Below, piece after piece: positions 35,690 through 45,412 of a stretch of 64,000 nucleotides of DNA. Position 1 is the stretch's first letter; each line of letters begins with the position of its first letter. The notes under the pieces were generated by a model. That model was given only the letters and a program-made list of their open reading frames with translations, was not told the origin of the DNA and searched no databases. The stretch covers positions 184,010-248,009 of the forward strand of contig CAVVJO010000015.1 of the NCBI GenBank assembly GCA_963748545.1. Reading direction: 5' to 3'. Position numbers and translations under genes: made by a program. The stretch is from Roseiarcus sp963748545. GTDB taxonomy: Bacteria > Pseudomonadota > Alphaproteobacteria > Rhizobiales > Beijerinckiaceae.

Positions 35690-36466
35690 TCAAAATCCCT
35701 CGCCGCCGTCGACCGTAAGCACCTGACCCATGATATGACGGGCGGCGTCCGATGAAAGGAACAGGACCGCGTCAGCGATGTCGTCGACGTCGGCGATCCG
35801 GCGGGCCGGGATCGAGGCGAGCATTTTCGCTTCGTCGAGACGGCCGGCTCTAAAATCCTCGACCACACCCTCGGTCGCGACATGCCCGGGGGCGACTGCG
35901 TTGACCCGCAAGCCCTTCGGCCCCCACTCGAGCGCCATCGAGCGCGTCAGCATGTCGAGCGCGGCCTTTGACGCCGAATAGAGCCCGCAGCCCGCAGCGG
36001 GACGCGCGCCCGCGATGCTGCTGACGTTGACGATCCGGCCGCCCCGCCCCTTCGCGATCGCACGCTCGGCGAAAGCCCGGGCGCAATGCAACGGCCCCGC
36101 GACGTTGGTGTTGAAAAACCGCGCCGTCGCCTCTGCATCCGCGTCGATCAGCGGCACGAGCGAAAAATGCGCGGCGTTGTTGACAAGGATGTCGGCCGCG
36201 CCGAAGCGCTCGACCGTCGCCGCAACGATTTTTTCGCAGTCCGCCGCGGCGCCGACGTCCGCCGGTACGATCAGGACGTCGCCGCCCATCTCCTCGATCA
36301 GCGCCGCCGAACGCGCAAGCGTATCCTTGTTTCGGCCTGCGATGGCGATGTTGGCGCCCCCGCGCGCGAAGGCGCGAGCGATCGCGAACCCGATCCCCGC
36401 TCCTCCTCCGGTCACGATGGCGGTCTCGTCGACGAAGGCGCGGGCCGCGCTTGTTCGATCCGTCAC
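35690..36466 (-). CDS. SDR family NAD(P)-dependent oxidoreductase
   Basis: A 258-residue FabG-like dehydrogenase with TGGGAGIGFAIARAFARGG, NNAAHFS, VNVSSIAG and YSASKAALDMLTR, ending in DDIADAVLFLSSDAARHIMGQVLTVDGGEGF. Its start is a GTG at 36466 with GGGGGA upstream. It is 70 bases upstream of the phosphatase gene and on the same strand. Could be a 3-oxoacyl-ACP reductase paralogue or sugar/alcohol dehydrogenase. Confidence 0.87.
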   Translation of the reverse strand: MTDRTSAARAFVDETAIVTGGGAGIGFAIARAFARGGANIAIAGRNKDTLARSAALIEEMGGDVLIVPADVGAAADCEKIVAATVERFGAADILVNNAAHFSLVPLIDADAEATARFFNTNVAGPLHCARAFAERAIAKGRGGRIVNVSSIAGARPAAGCGLYSASKAALDMLTRSMALEWGPKGLRVNAVAPGHVATEGVVEDFRAGRLDEAKMLASIPARRIADVDDIADAVLFLSSDAARHIMGQVLTVDGGEGF

Positions 36467-36535
36467 TCCGTCCCCCTCAAGACCTCACTCAGGCGGCCCA
36501 CACGGCGTGGTGACGAACCGCGAAGCGGTTCAGGC

Positions 36536-36847
36536 TCAAGGCATCGCCTCGAAGCGCCTCGCGAGCGCGCTGATCTTCTTCGCAGTCTCGATGTCGAGAT
36601 CGGTGATCTTCATCCCCGCGTCATGGGTGCAGAAGGAGAACGACAGGATGTTGTAGGAACTTCTGAACTCCGGGTGATGGTTCATCACTTCGGCCTCGAT
36701 CGCCACTTCGACGATAAAGGCGATCGCGTCCCGGAAGGTCTTGAGCGTAAACGTCGCCTCGATATTTGGGGCGTTGACCGACCAGTCCGGAAGGCTGGCC
36801 AAAGCCGAGCGGATCTCGTCGTCGCTGAGAATCTTGTAGTTCGCCAT
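36536..36847 (-). CDS. 4a-hydroxytetrahydrobiopterin dehydratase (PCD/DCoH)
   Basis: A 103-residue protein starting MANYKILSDDEIRSALASL. The active-site block NHHPEFRSSYNILSFSFCTHDAGMKITDLD in shortened form (HHPEF...THDAG..T..D) is complete, with two adjacent His and the later His. It dehydrates carbinolamine-pterin after aromatic amino acid hydroxylation, or acts in molybdopterin/other pterin chemistry; no phhA is visible here. I use the ATG at 36847 rather than the TTG one codon upstream. Confidence 0.9.
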   Translation of the reverse strand: MANYKILSDDEIRSALASLPDWSVNAPNIEATFTLKTFRDAIAFIVEVAIEAEVMNHHPEFRSSYNILSFSFCTHDAGMKITDLDIETAKKISALARRFEAMP

Positions 36848-36862
36848 CAAGACGTCTCCTCG

Positions 36863-37642
36863 TCAGTTAGCGTCTCCCGGCCCCGTCGGCTTGGCCAGCT
36901 CGGCGATCGCGTGATCAATCACGATCGGCGAGATGCGGATCGAGCTGGTATAGGGGCGACTGTACTCCAGAATGAGAAACATCGCGAGGCTGACCGACGC
37001 CGCCCCAAGGATCAGCATGATAATGGTCGCCGCATTGGGCCGCGACAAGAGCCCCATGCCCGCGAACATCAGGCATGACCAGCCCGTCACCGCGACGATC
37101 AGCGGCCAGGCGATCGGCGAGAGCACCTGAAGGGACATGAGCAGACGGTCTTCGCCAATCGTCCCGTAATTGGCCTTCGCCGCTGCAAGCAGTTCCTTCT
37201 GCGCGTCGGTATGGGGATCGAGCCGCTCGAACACTCCGCTCAGATTCGCCATCGCCTTGTAAGAGGCTTGGTAGGACGCGGCCATGGCCTGGTCGTCGCC
37301 CCAGAACTGCTCGCGCGCCGAGAGCAGATCTTGGCGCAACACTTCACGGGCAGCGTCGCCCTGCGCCCCGTAATGACGCATTTCCAGATTGAATTCGAGC
37401 GCCTTGGCCGCGACGCCCTCGAGCTCCCGCTGTTGCGTGCTGAACACGCCGAAAGCGGTCCAGATCAGGAGCCCGAGGACCAGGGCCAGCAGAAGCGTCA
37501 GGAGCCCGACGACGCCTCCGATCATGTCCCGCGACAGTTCGGTCGTATGATGAGAGGGAAGCCGCGTCTTGAGAAAAAGGCCGGTGAGACCACTCAAAGT
37601 GATCAGCGTCCAAACGGCGGCGACGACGGCGAGCGAGCTCAA
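36863..37642 (-). CDS. DUF4239 membrane protein
   Basis: A 259-residue inner membrane protein with helices at about 5-25, 45-68, 180-205 and 210-230. The core TTELSRDMIGGVVGLLTLLL and VLGLLIWTAFGVFSTQQREL is typical of DUF4239 (bestrophin-like) proteins, followed by a soluble helical middle. The start is a TTG at 37642 backed by GGAGGA eight bases upstream. It precedes the pterin dehydratase gene by 15 bases on the same strand. Function unknown. Confidence 0.82.
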   Translation of the reverse strand: MSSLAVVAAVWTLITLSGLTGLFLKTRLPSHHTTELSRDMIGGVVGLLTLLLALVLGLLIWTAFGVFSTQQRELEGVAAKALEFNLEMRHYGAQGDAAREVLRQDLLSAREQFWGDDQAMAASYQASYKAMANLSGVFERLDPHTDAQKELLAAAKANYGTIGEDRLLMSLQVLSPIAWPLIVAVTGWSCLMFAGMGLLSRPNAATIIMLILGAASVSLAMFLILEYSRPYTSSIRISPIVIDHAIAELAKPTGPGDAN

Positions 37643-37761
37643 TCGGTTTTCCTCCCAGTCCTCTAGTCGAGGGGCGTCGCATAGAACGCGGTAGGCGTCC
37701 AGCGATCCAACACCGTGATTCTCGAGGCCGTTGACCGATCTTCGGATCGCCTCGGCCGCTG

Positions 37762-38453
37762 TTACAGCCCCGCGGCCGAAGTGGGCGCCGGTCTCGGAAG
37801 TTCAATCAGCCGGCCCGAAGCGACAAGCACGATCCCCCGGCCTTCGTCGGGCCGCACCAGACTGCCGCCGGTGAACTCCCCGAAAGCCGGCAGCACGATT
37901 TGCCGCCCGTCAAGAACAAAGCACGGAAGTCGCAGCGAATCTCGGCCGCGGCCGCTGATCCGCGCCACGGGATGGAGATGCCCGGCGAGCGTGACGGGCC
38001 CCTGCGTGCGCGCCTGTCCGTCCAGGGGATAATGCCGGCAGTCGAGTCCGGCCGCCAGGGTCGGTTCGTTGGCGATGCGGAATCCGCAGCCGTCATAAAG
38101 GGGGGCGGCGCGGCGGTCGTGATTGCCGAGCACGACGACGCAGTCGAGATGACTTCGCCGACGGCGCCACGAGCGGAGCGACTCCGCAAGGCCTTCGGTG
38201 ACCGAGGACTTCCCGTGAACGAAGTCGCCAAGGATCACGAGCCGCTCGGCGCCCAGCGAATCGGCGAGCGCGCCGAGGCGCCTGAGCGACTCCTCGCTCG
38301 TTCCAAACGGCGCCGGCGCCCCGCGGCCCGAAAGGCCGAGGCTTTGCCGAGATGAAGGTCGGCGACGAACAGCGTCCGCGCGGCGGGGCTCCAGACCCCG
38401 CGCTCCGGCAAGAGCGCCAGCGCGCCGCTCGCGATCGCATCGTCGGCGGTCAT
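37762..38453 (-). CDS. pdeM: Ligase-associated DNA damage response metallophosphoesterase PdeM, one-base frameshift
   Basis: A calcineurin-like phosphoesterase. The N-terminus MTADDAIASGALALLPERG then VADLHLGKASAFRAAG (metal motif DLHLGK) is in one frame; the rest, TSEESLRRLGALADSLGAER, ILGDFVHGKSS, VVVLGNHDRR and LAGHLHPVARI, is in another. Adding one G to the GGGG on the coding strand (38319-38322) restores a ~230-residue protein. Its ATG overlaps the helicase stop (ATGA), making it the last gene of the exonuclease-ligase-helicase-PdeM operon. Confidence 0.85.
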
Positions 38454-40927
38454 GCGTCGGCCGCGGCGTTGAGTTCGCCGACCATGCGATCGATGCGGGC
38501 GGTCAGCGTCTCGTTGGTGAGCTGCTCGCGGAAGCGCTCGACCATCAGGGGAAAGGCTAACGGAGACGCGCGCTTCAACGGTCTCAAATCGAGCCGCCGC
38601 ACCGATAGGGCCTGGAGAGTCGCCCATAGCCGCTTCACGTCGAGCTCATCTTCCAGAACTTCCTGTTCGGCCTGTCGCAAAAGCCCGTTGTCGGGGTCGT
38701 ATTTGCGAAAGACGTCGTAGAACAACCCCGAAGAGGCTTGCATCAGGCGCGCGCTCTTCCGCTCACCCGGATACCCGGCGACGACGAGTTCGGCAATATG
38801 GGCGATGTCGCGAAAACGTCGCCTCGCAAGTTCGGCCGCGTTCAGACTTGCGACGACTTCGTCGGCGAGCGCGGAGGCGTCGCGCGCGGGCGCGAGGAGG
38901 GCAGGCAGGAGCGCCGACCAGTCGCGGGGCGCCCCGCTCAGGATCTCGAACCCATAGTCGTTGAAGCTCAGCGAGAAGGTGCCGGGCTCGTCGCGCGCCG
39001 CGCGCCACGCAAGCAGACTCGACAGGCCGAGATGGATGTCACGGCCAGCGAACGGATAGACAAAAAGATGCCAGCCCTCGCGCGACTTCAGCGTCTCGAT
39101 CAGCAGCGTCTCCGGGGTCGGCAGAGCCGACCATTTGGCCTGCACTTCGAGCATGGGCCGCGCCGCCTCGAGCTCGGGACTGTCGTAGGCGCCAATGGCG
39201 GCTCGCGCGAAGGCTTCGACCATGGCGTCGGCGAGCGTGGTCGAAAGCGGCATACGTCCGCCGGCCCAGACGGGCGTTGCACCCCCGCCCTTGGCGGACT
39301 TGACGAACGCGGTCCCCGCCTCGAGGCGGACGAATTCAAGGATCTTGCCGCCGAACCAGAAGCGCTGACCGGCGCGCAGCCGAGCGACAAAGCTCTCTTC
39401 GACCGTGCCCAGTTTCGCCCCACGCGGCGCGGGGCCGTATTGCACACTGACCGCCGCATCGCTGACGATAGCGCCGATGTTCAGCCGATGACGGTGGGCG
39501 ATGTCGCGATCGACGACGCGCCACACGCCGTCCTTGCCGGGGACGACGCGCCGGAATCCGGGATAGGCCTTCAGGGTCGGGCCGCCCTTGGAGACGAAGT
39601 CGAGGCACCAGCCCCACGATTTGTCGGTCAGGTTTTCGTAGGCCGCGGTCGTCCGCACTTCGGCAAGAAGCTCGGCAGGAGCGAAGCCGCCGCCAAGCGC
39701 GACGGTCACGCAGTGCTGCGCCAGCACATCGAGCGGGGCATTCAGGCTCTTGCGGCTCTCGATCCGCTTCGCCGCGATCGCCGACCTGACCGCAGCCGCC
39801 TCGATCAGCTCCAGGGAATGGCTCGGAACCATGGTCACGCGCGACACGCGGCCTGGCGCATGACCGCTCCGTCCGGCGCGCTGGAGGAGCCGCGCGACTC
39901 CTTTGGGCGAGCCGATCTGCAATACCCGCTCGACCGGCAGGAAGTCGACGCCGAGATCGAGGCTCGAGGTGCAGACGACTGCTTTGAGCGTCCCGGTCTT
40001 CAGGCCCTGCTCGACCCAGTCGCGCGTCTCGCGCGAGAGCGAGCCGTGATGGAGCGCGATCGTTCCGGCCCAGTCGGGGCGAAGTCTCAAGAGGCTCTGA
40101 TACCAGAGTTCGGTCTGGGAGCGGACGTTGGTGAAGACCAACGTGCTCTTCGCCGCTTCGATCTCGGCGACCACCGCCGCAGCCATCTTGGTTCCGAGGT
40201 GGCCGGCCCAGGGAAAACGCTCGGGCGAAGCCGGGATGAGCGTGTCGACGACAAAGGGTTTTGCGATCTTCGCTTCGACCATGCGTCCCTGCCCCGCCGC
40301 GCACGGCCCGACGAGAACCCGCAGGGCCTCGTCGAGATTGCCGAGCGTCGCCGACATCCCCCAGGTGACGAGACCGGGTCGGAAGGCGCGGAGCCGCGCC
40401 AGGCCGAGCTGCGCCAGGACCCCGCGCTTGTTGCCGATCAGCTCGTGCCATTCGTCGACGACGACACAGCGAAGGTCTTCGAAGGTCTCGCGCGCGTCGG
40501 GTCGCGACAGCATCAGCGACAGGCTTTCAGGGGTGGTGATGAGGACGCGCGGCGGACGCTTCGCCTGGCGCGCGCGCTCTGCGGACGAGGTGTCGCCGGT
40601 GCGCGCGCCGACCGCCCACGCCGGCGCGCAGGTTGTGTCCTGCGCAGCCACGCCCTCGAACGCGTCGCGGAGTGCCCGCTCGGTGTCCGCGGCGAGCGCC
40701 CGCATCGGGGTGATCCAGACGACGGTCAGGCCCTCACGCGCATCTTCTCCGAACGCGAGCCACGCGCCGAGCGCGACGGCGAGGGTCTTGCCGGCGCCGG
40801 TCGTGGCGTGCAGGAGCCCTTGGCGGTCCTCGCCGATCAGCGCCCAGGTCTCGCGTTGGAAAGGGAACGGCGTCCACCCCTTCTCGGCAAGCCAGGCCTC
40901 GACCGCAGCCGCGCGCGCGTCAGTCAC
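38450..40927 (-). CDS. Ligase-associated Lhr-like DEXH-box helicase
   Basis: An 825-residue superfamily 2 DNA helicase. Motif I is ATTGAGKTLA, motif Ia WITPMRALA, motif II VVVDEWHELIG (DEWH), motif III WGMSATLGN, and the second RecA lobe carries ALHHGSLSR, TSSLDLGVDF and QRAGRSGHAP. A winged-helix/Lhr core and DUF4910-like C-terminal region follow. It starts at a GTG at 40927 inside the end of the ligase gene (8-base overlap). These helicases co-occur with the ligase and phosphoesterase and are thought to unwind damaged DNA in repair. Confidence 0.9.
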   Translation of the reverse strand: MTDARAAAVEAWLAEKGWTPFPFQRETWALIGEDRQGLLHATTGAGKTLAVALGAWLAFGEDAREGLTVVWITPMRALAADTERALRDAFEGVAAQDTTCAPAWAVGARTGDTSSAERARQAKRPPRVLITTPESLSLMLSRPDARETFEDLRCVVVDEWHELIGNKRGVLAQLGLARLRAFRPGLVTWGMSATLGNLDEALRVLVGPCAAGQGRMVEAKIAKPFVVDTLIPASPERFPWAGHLGTKMAAAVVAEIEAAKSTLVFTNVRSQTELWYQSLLRLRPDWAGTIALHHGSLSRETRDWVEQGLKTGTLKAVVCTSSLDLGVDFLPVERVLQIGSPKGVARLLQRAGRSGHAPGRVSRVTMVPSHSLELIEAAAVRSAIAAKRIESRKSLNAPLDVLAQHCVTVALGGGFAPAELLAEVRTTAAYENLTDKSWGWCLDFVSKGGPTLKAYPGFRRVVPGKDGVWRVVDRDIAHRHRLNIGAIVSDAAVSVQYGPAPRGAKLGTVEESFVARLRAGQRFWFGGKILEFVRLEAGTAFVKSAKGGGATPVWAGGRMPLSTTLADAMVEAFARAAIGAYDSPELEAARPMLEVQAKWSALPTPETLLIETLKSREGWHLFVYPFAGRDIHLGLSSLLAWRAARDEPGTFSLSFNDYGFEILSGAPRDWSALLPALLAPARDASALADEVVASLNAAELARRRFRDIAHIAELVVAGYPGERKSARLMQASSGLFYDVFRKYDPDNGLLRQAEQEVLEDELDVKRLWATLQALSVRRLDLRPLKRASPLAFPLMVERFREQLTNETLTARIDRMVGELNAAADA

Positions 40928-42644
40928 CGGCGCTCGCGGGCAACAGAGCGCGCAAGGCTTCAAGCGTATCGGCCTCGGCGACGGGCTTGTCGCGCCGCCA
41001 GCGCAGCATGCGGGGAAAGCGAACCGCGACGCCGCTCTTGTGCCGCTTGCTCGGCGCGATGCCCTCGAAGCCGAGTTCGAACACCTGCGTCGGCGTCACG
41101 CTGCGCACCGGACCAAAGGTCTCGACCGTGGTGCGACGGATGATCGCGTCCATCTCGCGCATTTCCGCATCGGAGAGGCCGGAATAGGCCTTGGCGAAGG
41201 GGACGAGCTCGCGGCCGGCCATGCCCACGTCCGCATTCCAGACGGCGAAGGTGTAGTCGCTATAGACGCCGGAGCGCCGGCCGTGGCCGCGCTGGGCGTA
41301 GATCAGCACCGCGTCGACGCTCATCGGATCGAGCTTCCATTTCCACCACACGTTGGTGCGGTCGTCGCCCTTGCGCCGGCCGACCCCGTAAGCGCCCTCG
41401 CGCGCCTTCAGCATCAGCCCTTCGCGACCGAGCGCGCGCGCCTGCTCGCGGATCTCGGCAAGGGCGCCCCAGGTTTCGGCCGACACGCTCGGGCTCAGGC
41501 GCAGCGGAAGACGCTCGCCGCGGCTGAGCGTGTCCTTGACGAGAGCTTCGAGTTTGGCGCGCCGCTCGGCTTGCGGTTCGCCGCGCAGATCGTGGCCCTT
41601 CAGCTCGAGGAGGTCGTAGGCGATCAGCGCGACCGGCAGCTCGCGCAGCGTCTTCTCGCTGATCGCCTTGCGGCCTAGGCGCTGCTGCAGACTCGCGAAC
41701 GGCGCGAGCCCGTCGAGCGAGTCCGGCCGCCGCTCGCCCGGCGGCGGCGCCATCACGACCAGCTCGCCGTCGAGCGCCAGCCCCGAAGGCAAGGCCTCAG
41801 CCAGTGGCTCGAGATCGGGATAGGCGTCGGAGATCAGCTCTTCGCCGCGCGACCACAGGCGCCAGTTCGCGCCGCGCTTGACGAGCTGGGCGCGGATGCC
41901 GTCGAACTTCCATTCGGCGATCCAGTTTTGCGGCGGGCCGAGCGTGGCGTCCATGTCGGCAACCGGTCTCTGCCAGGATTGCGCGAGATAGAAGGGGTAC
42001 GGCCGCCCCGCATCGAGCGCCGCGCCCTCGGCATGATCGACGTCCGCGACGAGCGAGGCGAAATCGTCGGCGCTCGGAATGCGGCGCGCCTGGCCGTAGC
42101 CGATCATCCGCTGCGCCATGCGGCTCTCTTCGACGCCCGCGACTTCGGCGAGGCTCTTCACGACCTGAAGCCGCGAAACGCCGACCCGCAATTCGCCGGT
42201 GATCAGCTTGAAGAATGCGAGCCGCTGGTCCTCGGGCAACGCCGCGACCCAGCGCGTAAGTCGCGCGTAGCGCTCCTCCTCGTCGAGCGCAGGAAGCGGC
42301 AGCAGCCGCTCGCGCATCCAATGATCGAGCGAGGCGTCATCGTCGCCGGCGCCTTCGGGCAGCAGCAGCGCGAGGGTTTCGGCGAGGTCGCCGACGTTCG
42401 AATACAACTCCTCGACCAACCATTCCGGCAGGCCGGAGCCCTCGACCGCGAGTCGCCGCAAGAGCCGGGTTGGAACGGTCTGGCGCGGTTTTCCTCCCGA
42501 CAGGAAATAGACCATCCACGCCGCGCTCGCCCATTGCGTCGGGTCCGCCTTGGCGGCGGCGAAGGCCTCCACCATCGCGATCTGCTTGGCCCGCGTCGAG
42601 GTCGCCGAGTCCAGGCGGCGGTAGAGGTCGGCGAACGCCTTCAT
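40920..42644 (-). CDS. ATP-dependent DNA ligase (ligase-associated repair operon, LigB/LigC type)
   Basis: A 574-residue ligase: an N-terminal helical DNA-binding domain (to ~residue 200), the nucleotidyltransferase domain with adenylated Lys246 in EWKFDGIR, motif III LDGELVV, motif IV/V EGLMLKAREGAYGVGRRKGD, and the OB domain ending near RFPRMLRWRRDK. It seals nicks using ATP. Start ATG at 42644 overlaps the exonuclease stop by four bases. Shorter frames upstream in the track of this strand are antisense artefacts of the exonuclease gene. Confidence 0.92.
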   Translation of the reverse strand: MKAFADLYRRLDSATSTRAKQIAMVEAFAAAKADPTQWASAAWMVYFLSGGKPRQTVPTRLLRRLAVEGSGLPEWLVEELYSNVGDLAETLALLLPEGAGDDDASLDHWMRERLLPLPALDEEERYARLTRWVAALPEDQRLAFFKLITGELRVGVSRLQVVKSLAEVAGVEESRMAQRMIGYGQARRIPSADDFASLVADVDHAEGAALDAGRPYPFYLAQSWQRPVADMDATLGPPQNWIAEWKFDGIRAQLVKRGANWRLWSRGEELISDAYPDLEPLAEALPSGLALDGELVVMAPPPGERRPDSLDGLAPFASLQQRLGRKAISEKTLRELPVALIAYDLLELKGHDLRGEPQAERRAKLEALVKDTLSRGERLPLRLSPSVSAETWGALAEIREQARALGREGLMLKAREGAYGVGRRKGDDRTNVWWKWKLDPMSVDAVLIYAQRGHGRRSGVYSDYTFAVWNADVGMAGRELVPFAKAYSGLSDAEMREMDAIIRRTTVETFGPVRSVTPTQVFELGFEGIAPSKRHKSGVAVRFPRMLRWRRDKPVAEADTLEALRALLPASAGD

Positions 42645-43657
42645 GCGGCGCTCTCGGCCTCGGACGGCTGGGCCTCGTCCTCGTCGCCATAGGCGGTCTT
42701 GAGCGCGCGGGCGTCGACGCCTCTCTCCTGAAGATAGCGGGTCAGCGGACCGGTAAATCCGTGCGTCGCGAGCACGCGTTCGGCGCCGGTCGAGGCGATG
42801 GCCGCCAGAAGCCCCTGCCAGTCGGCGTGGTCGGAAAGCGCGAAGCCGCGATCGAGGCCGCGCCGGCGGCGGTTCCCCCGGACCTGCATCCATCCGCTCG
42901 CCAACGCGTCCGAATAAGCGCCGAAACGGTTGAGCCACGGACTCGCGGCGGCCGATGGCGGGGCGATAATCAGCGCTTTGGCGAATTCTCGCTTGTCGGC
43001 GACATCTTGCGCGAGCCGCGTTGGTGGAATTTCGACGCCGGCGTCGCGATAGATCGCGTTGATCGGTTCAACCGCGCCGTGACAGACGATCGGGCCGATC
43101 GACGGATCGATGCGTGCGAGCACGCGCTGCGCCTTGCCGAGCGCGTAGGCGTAGAGCACGCTGGCCCGGCCTGCGGAAGCGTTCTCGCTCCACCAGCGAT
43201 CGATTCCGGCGATGATCCCGGCCTGCGAGCGCCAGCGGTAGATCGGAAGGCCGAAGGTCAATTCGGTGATGAACACGTTGCAGCGGAGCGGTTCGAACGC
43301 GGCGACCACTCCATCGACCTCGACCTTGTAGTCGCCCGAGACGACCCAGACTTCGCCATTCCGCGCCACCCGGACCTGTGCCGAGCCCAGCACATGGCCG
43401 GCTGGATACAGCGCGACTTCGACGCCGTTGCGGACCAGCGGCTCGGCGTACTCGACGGTCTCGATCGCGACATCGCCGAGGCGTTTCCTCAGGATCGGCG
43501 CGGTCAGCCTGTGGCAGACGTAGACGTCCGACCCGAAGCGGGCGTGGTCCGAGTGGGCATGGGTGATCACCGCGCGCGCCACGGGGCGCCACGGGTCGAT
43601 GTGAAAATCCCCGGCCTCGCAATAGAGGCCGCGGTCGGTTGGAGCGATCAGGTCCAT
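42641..43657 (-). CDS. Ligase-associated DNA exonuclease (metallo-beta-lactamase fold)
   Basis: A 338-residue MBL-fold/beta-CASP nuclease related to SNM1/Artemis. The metal motif is ITHAHSDHARFG (HxHxDH), with LYPAGHVLGSAQV, VSGDYKVEVDG and the beta-CASP block ALSDHADWQGLL and LATHGFTG. It starts MDLIAPTDRGLYCEAGDFHI and is the first gene of the operon; all four genes overlap by 4-8 bases, which points to strict co-expression. Confidence 0.9.
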   Translation of the reverse strand: MDLIAPTDRGLYCEAGDFHIDPWRPVARAVITHAHSDHARFGSDVYVCHRLTAPILRKRLGDVAIETVEYAEPLVRNGVEVALYPAGHVLGSAQVRVARNGEVWVVSGDYKVEVDGVVAAFEPLRCNVFITELTFGLPIYRWRSQAGIIAGIDRWWSENASAGRASVLYAYALGKAQRVLARIDPSIGPIVCHGAVEPINAIYRDAGVEIPPTRLAQDVADKREFAKALIIAPPSAAASPWLNRFGAYSDALASGWMQVRGNRRRRGLDRGFALSDHADWQGLLAAIASTGAERVLATHGFTGPLTRYLQERGVDARALKTAYGDEDEAQPSEAESAA

Positions 43658-43900
43658 GCGGGGTACCGGCGGGTGGCCAGGGCCATCCTATCGGCGCGAC
43701 ACGCCGAAGCGCCAGGCTTTCTCCGAGCGCCGGATCTTTTACGAACTCATAGCGCGTCCGGATCGCCGGCGGCCGGGGGACGGTCGGCGACGCAGCGGAC
43801 GGATGGCCTCGAGGAGCGCGGACGAAAAGACAGGAACGCGAGCCACAGCTCATGCCGCATTCCTCAGAGCGTCGGGCAGTCCTTCCAGCTATAGGGTGGC

Positions 43901-44053
43901 CTAGACCAAGGACAGCAACGCGAGCACACCGAACGCCGCGATCGCGCAGAGCGCGGTCACCAAGTCCCCGCGCGCGCACGCCAACGCAAAAATTGCCGCC
44001 GCGAGTACGGCGCCAATGCCGTTCGCCACCCATTTCCTACTGCGATAGGTCAT
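43901..44053 (-). CDS. Small two-helix membrane protein, 50 residues
   Basis: Starts MTYRSRKWVANGIGAVLAAA and ends GVLALLSLV; two hydrophobic helices are joined by ACARGDLV. The frame opens earlier (44119) but the ATG at 44053 fits the positively charged N-terminus of a small inner membrane protein. No family recognised. The 240 bases to the exonuclease start contain no other gene. Confidence 0.5.
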   Translation of the reverse strand: MTYRSRKWVANGIGAVLAAAIFALACARGDLVTALCAIAAFGVLALLSLV

Positions 44054-44137
44054 GACTGCTCCTAGAGGGCGCATGGTAAACACAAGCGGCTTCAAGCGGT
44101 AGTGCGGCGAATGTCGCACCTGCGCGAAACCAGGAAA

Positions 44138-45412
44138 TCAGCGGGGCTCGGGATGCGCGCCCTCCAGGCGCTCCTCCGGCGGCGGCTCCGGCCCGAACAC
44201 GCTCATCCCGCCGTATTCATGCGAGCGGACGCGCTCCTCGGCCAAAAGCGCTTCGACCGAGGGGCCGCGGGCGTGGCGTTCGAGCCGGCGCGCCTCGGCG
44301 TCGAGCCGGCGGATTGCGGCGAGTTCCTCAGTCTCGCCTAGCCTTGCCTTCGTCACCGCCGCCTTCATCACGGCGATCGTGCGGTCGTACACTTTCAGGG
44401 GCACCGGGTAGGGATGGCGGTCCTTGCCGCCGTGAGCCAGCGAGAATCGCGCGGGATCGGTGAACCGATACGGCGCGCCGTGGACAACCTCCGCGACCTG
44501 GGCGAGCGCGCGCACCGTGCGCGGACCGACGCCGGGCACGAGCAGGAGCTCCGCGAAGTCCTTCGGCCCCTGGTCGGCCGCGGCCGCGAGGCCCGCGTGG
44601 AGCCTCCGGGCGACGATGTCCTCGGCCCGAACGTCGTGATGCGCCGGCATGACGAGATGGGGCAGAAAAGGCTGCAGCGGCGCCTCCGGCGGCTTGGCCG
44701 CGCCTCCGAGCCTGGCGATGTGGCGTTCGATTCCGTCCGGCCCGAGGTCGTCCAGGAGGTCGATTTGCCTCATCCGCGAGGCCTCCGCCCGGACGTCGGT
44801 CAGGTTGACGATCACCCCCTGCCCTTCGCCGTCGATCGCGCTATGCGGCGCTTCGACGAAACTCTTCAGACCCTCGCTGAGCCAGTGATAGCGGCGCGCC
44901 TGGCGCGCGTCTCCGTTCATGCCCTGCTGCACCACCACCCAGCGGCCGTCGTCGGCGACGATGAAGCCATGCAGGTAGAGATCGAAGCCATCCTGCACTG
45001 CGGCGCTGTCGACCTTGGCGACCAGCCGGCTCGCCGTCGCGAGCCCTTCCCCGTCGATGCCGACGCGGTGGCCGATCTCGACGAGTTCATGTGGGGTTTT
45101 GCGCGAGTGCGCGCCACGGCCGCCGCAGACGTGGAGGCCGAGTTCGCCGGAGAGCGGAGCGAGCCCGCGCTTCAGCGCGCCAATCACCGAGGTCGTGATC
45201 CCCGACGAATGCCAGTCCATGCCCATAACGGCGCCGAACGACTGGAACCAGAACGGATGGGCGAGGCGGCGCAAAAACTCGTCGCGCCCGTACTCGATGA
45301 CGATCGCCTGCGTGATGACCGCGCCAAGCCGCGTCATCCGTTCGCCGAGCCAGCGCGGCACCCGTCCGCCATGCAACGGCAGATCTGCGCTGCCGGAGCG
45401 GCGAGCCGTCAT
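44138..45412 (-). CDS. DUF763 domain protein
   Basis: A 424-residue protein of the DUF763 family: it starts MTARRSGSADLPLHGGRVPRW and continues WLGERMTRLG, GMDWHSSGITTSVIGALKRG, VCGGRGAHSRKTP, QQGMNGDARQARRYHWLSE and LLVPGVGPRTVRALAQVAEV (an HhH-like motif). A helix-hairpin-helix suggests nucleic acid contact, but the family is uncharacterised. The ATG at 45412 matches the family start; sequence upstream to 45502 is not conserved-looking. It lies beside the DNA-repair operon. Confidence 0.88.
   Translation of the reverse strand: MTARRSGSADLPLHGGRVPRWLGERMTRLGAVITQAIVIEYGRDEFLRRLAHPFWFQSFGAVMGMDWHSSGITTSVIGALKRGLAPLSGELGLHVCGGRGAHSRKTPHELVEIGHRVGIDGEGLATASRLVAKVDSAAVQDGFDLYLHGFIVADDGRWVVVQQGMNGDARQARRYHWLSEGLKSFVEAPHSAIDGEGQGVIVNLTDVRAEASRMRQIDLLDDLGPDGIERHIARLGGAAKPPEAPLQPFLPHLVMPAHHDVRAEDIVARRLHAGLAAAADQGPKDFAELLLVPGVGPRTVRALAQVAEVVHGAPYRFTDPARFSLAHGGKDRHPYPVPLKVYDRTIAVMKAAVTKARLGETEELAAIRRLDAEARRLERHARGPSVEALLAEERVRSHEYGGMSVFGPEPPPEERLEGAHPEPR

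Noticed and set aside
38738..41143. 801-codon open frame on the plus strand opposite the helicase gene
   Set aside because: Low-complexity Arg/Asp/Glu/Gly composition with no domain; the minus strand encodes all helicase motifs. It is a GC-driven antisense shadow.
40128..41678. 516-codon plus-strand frame
   Set aside because: Antisense to helicase and ligase genes, no recognisable domain.
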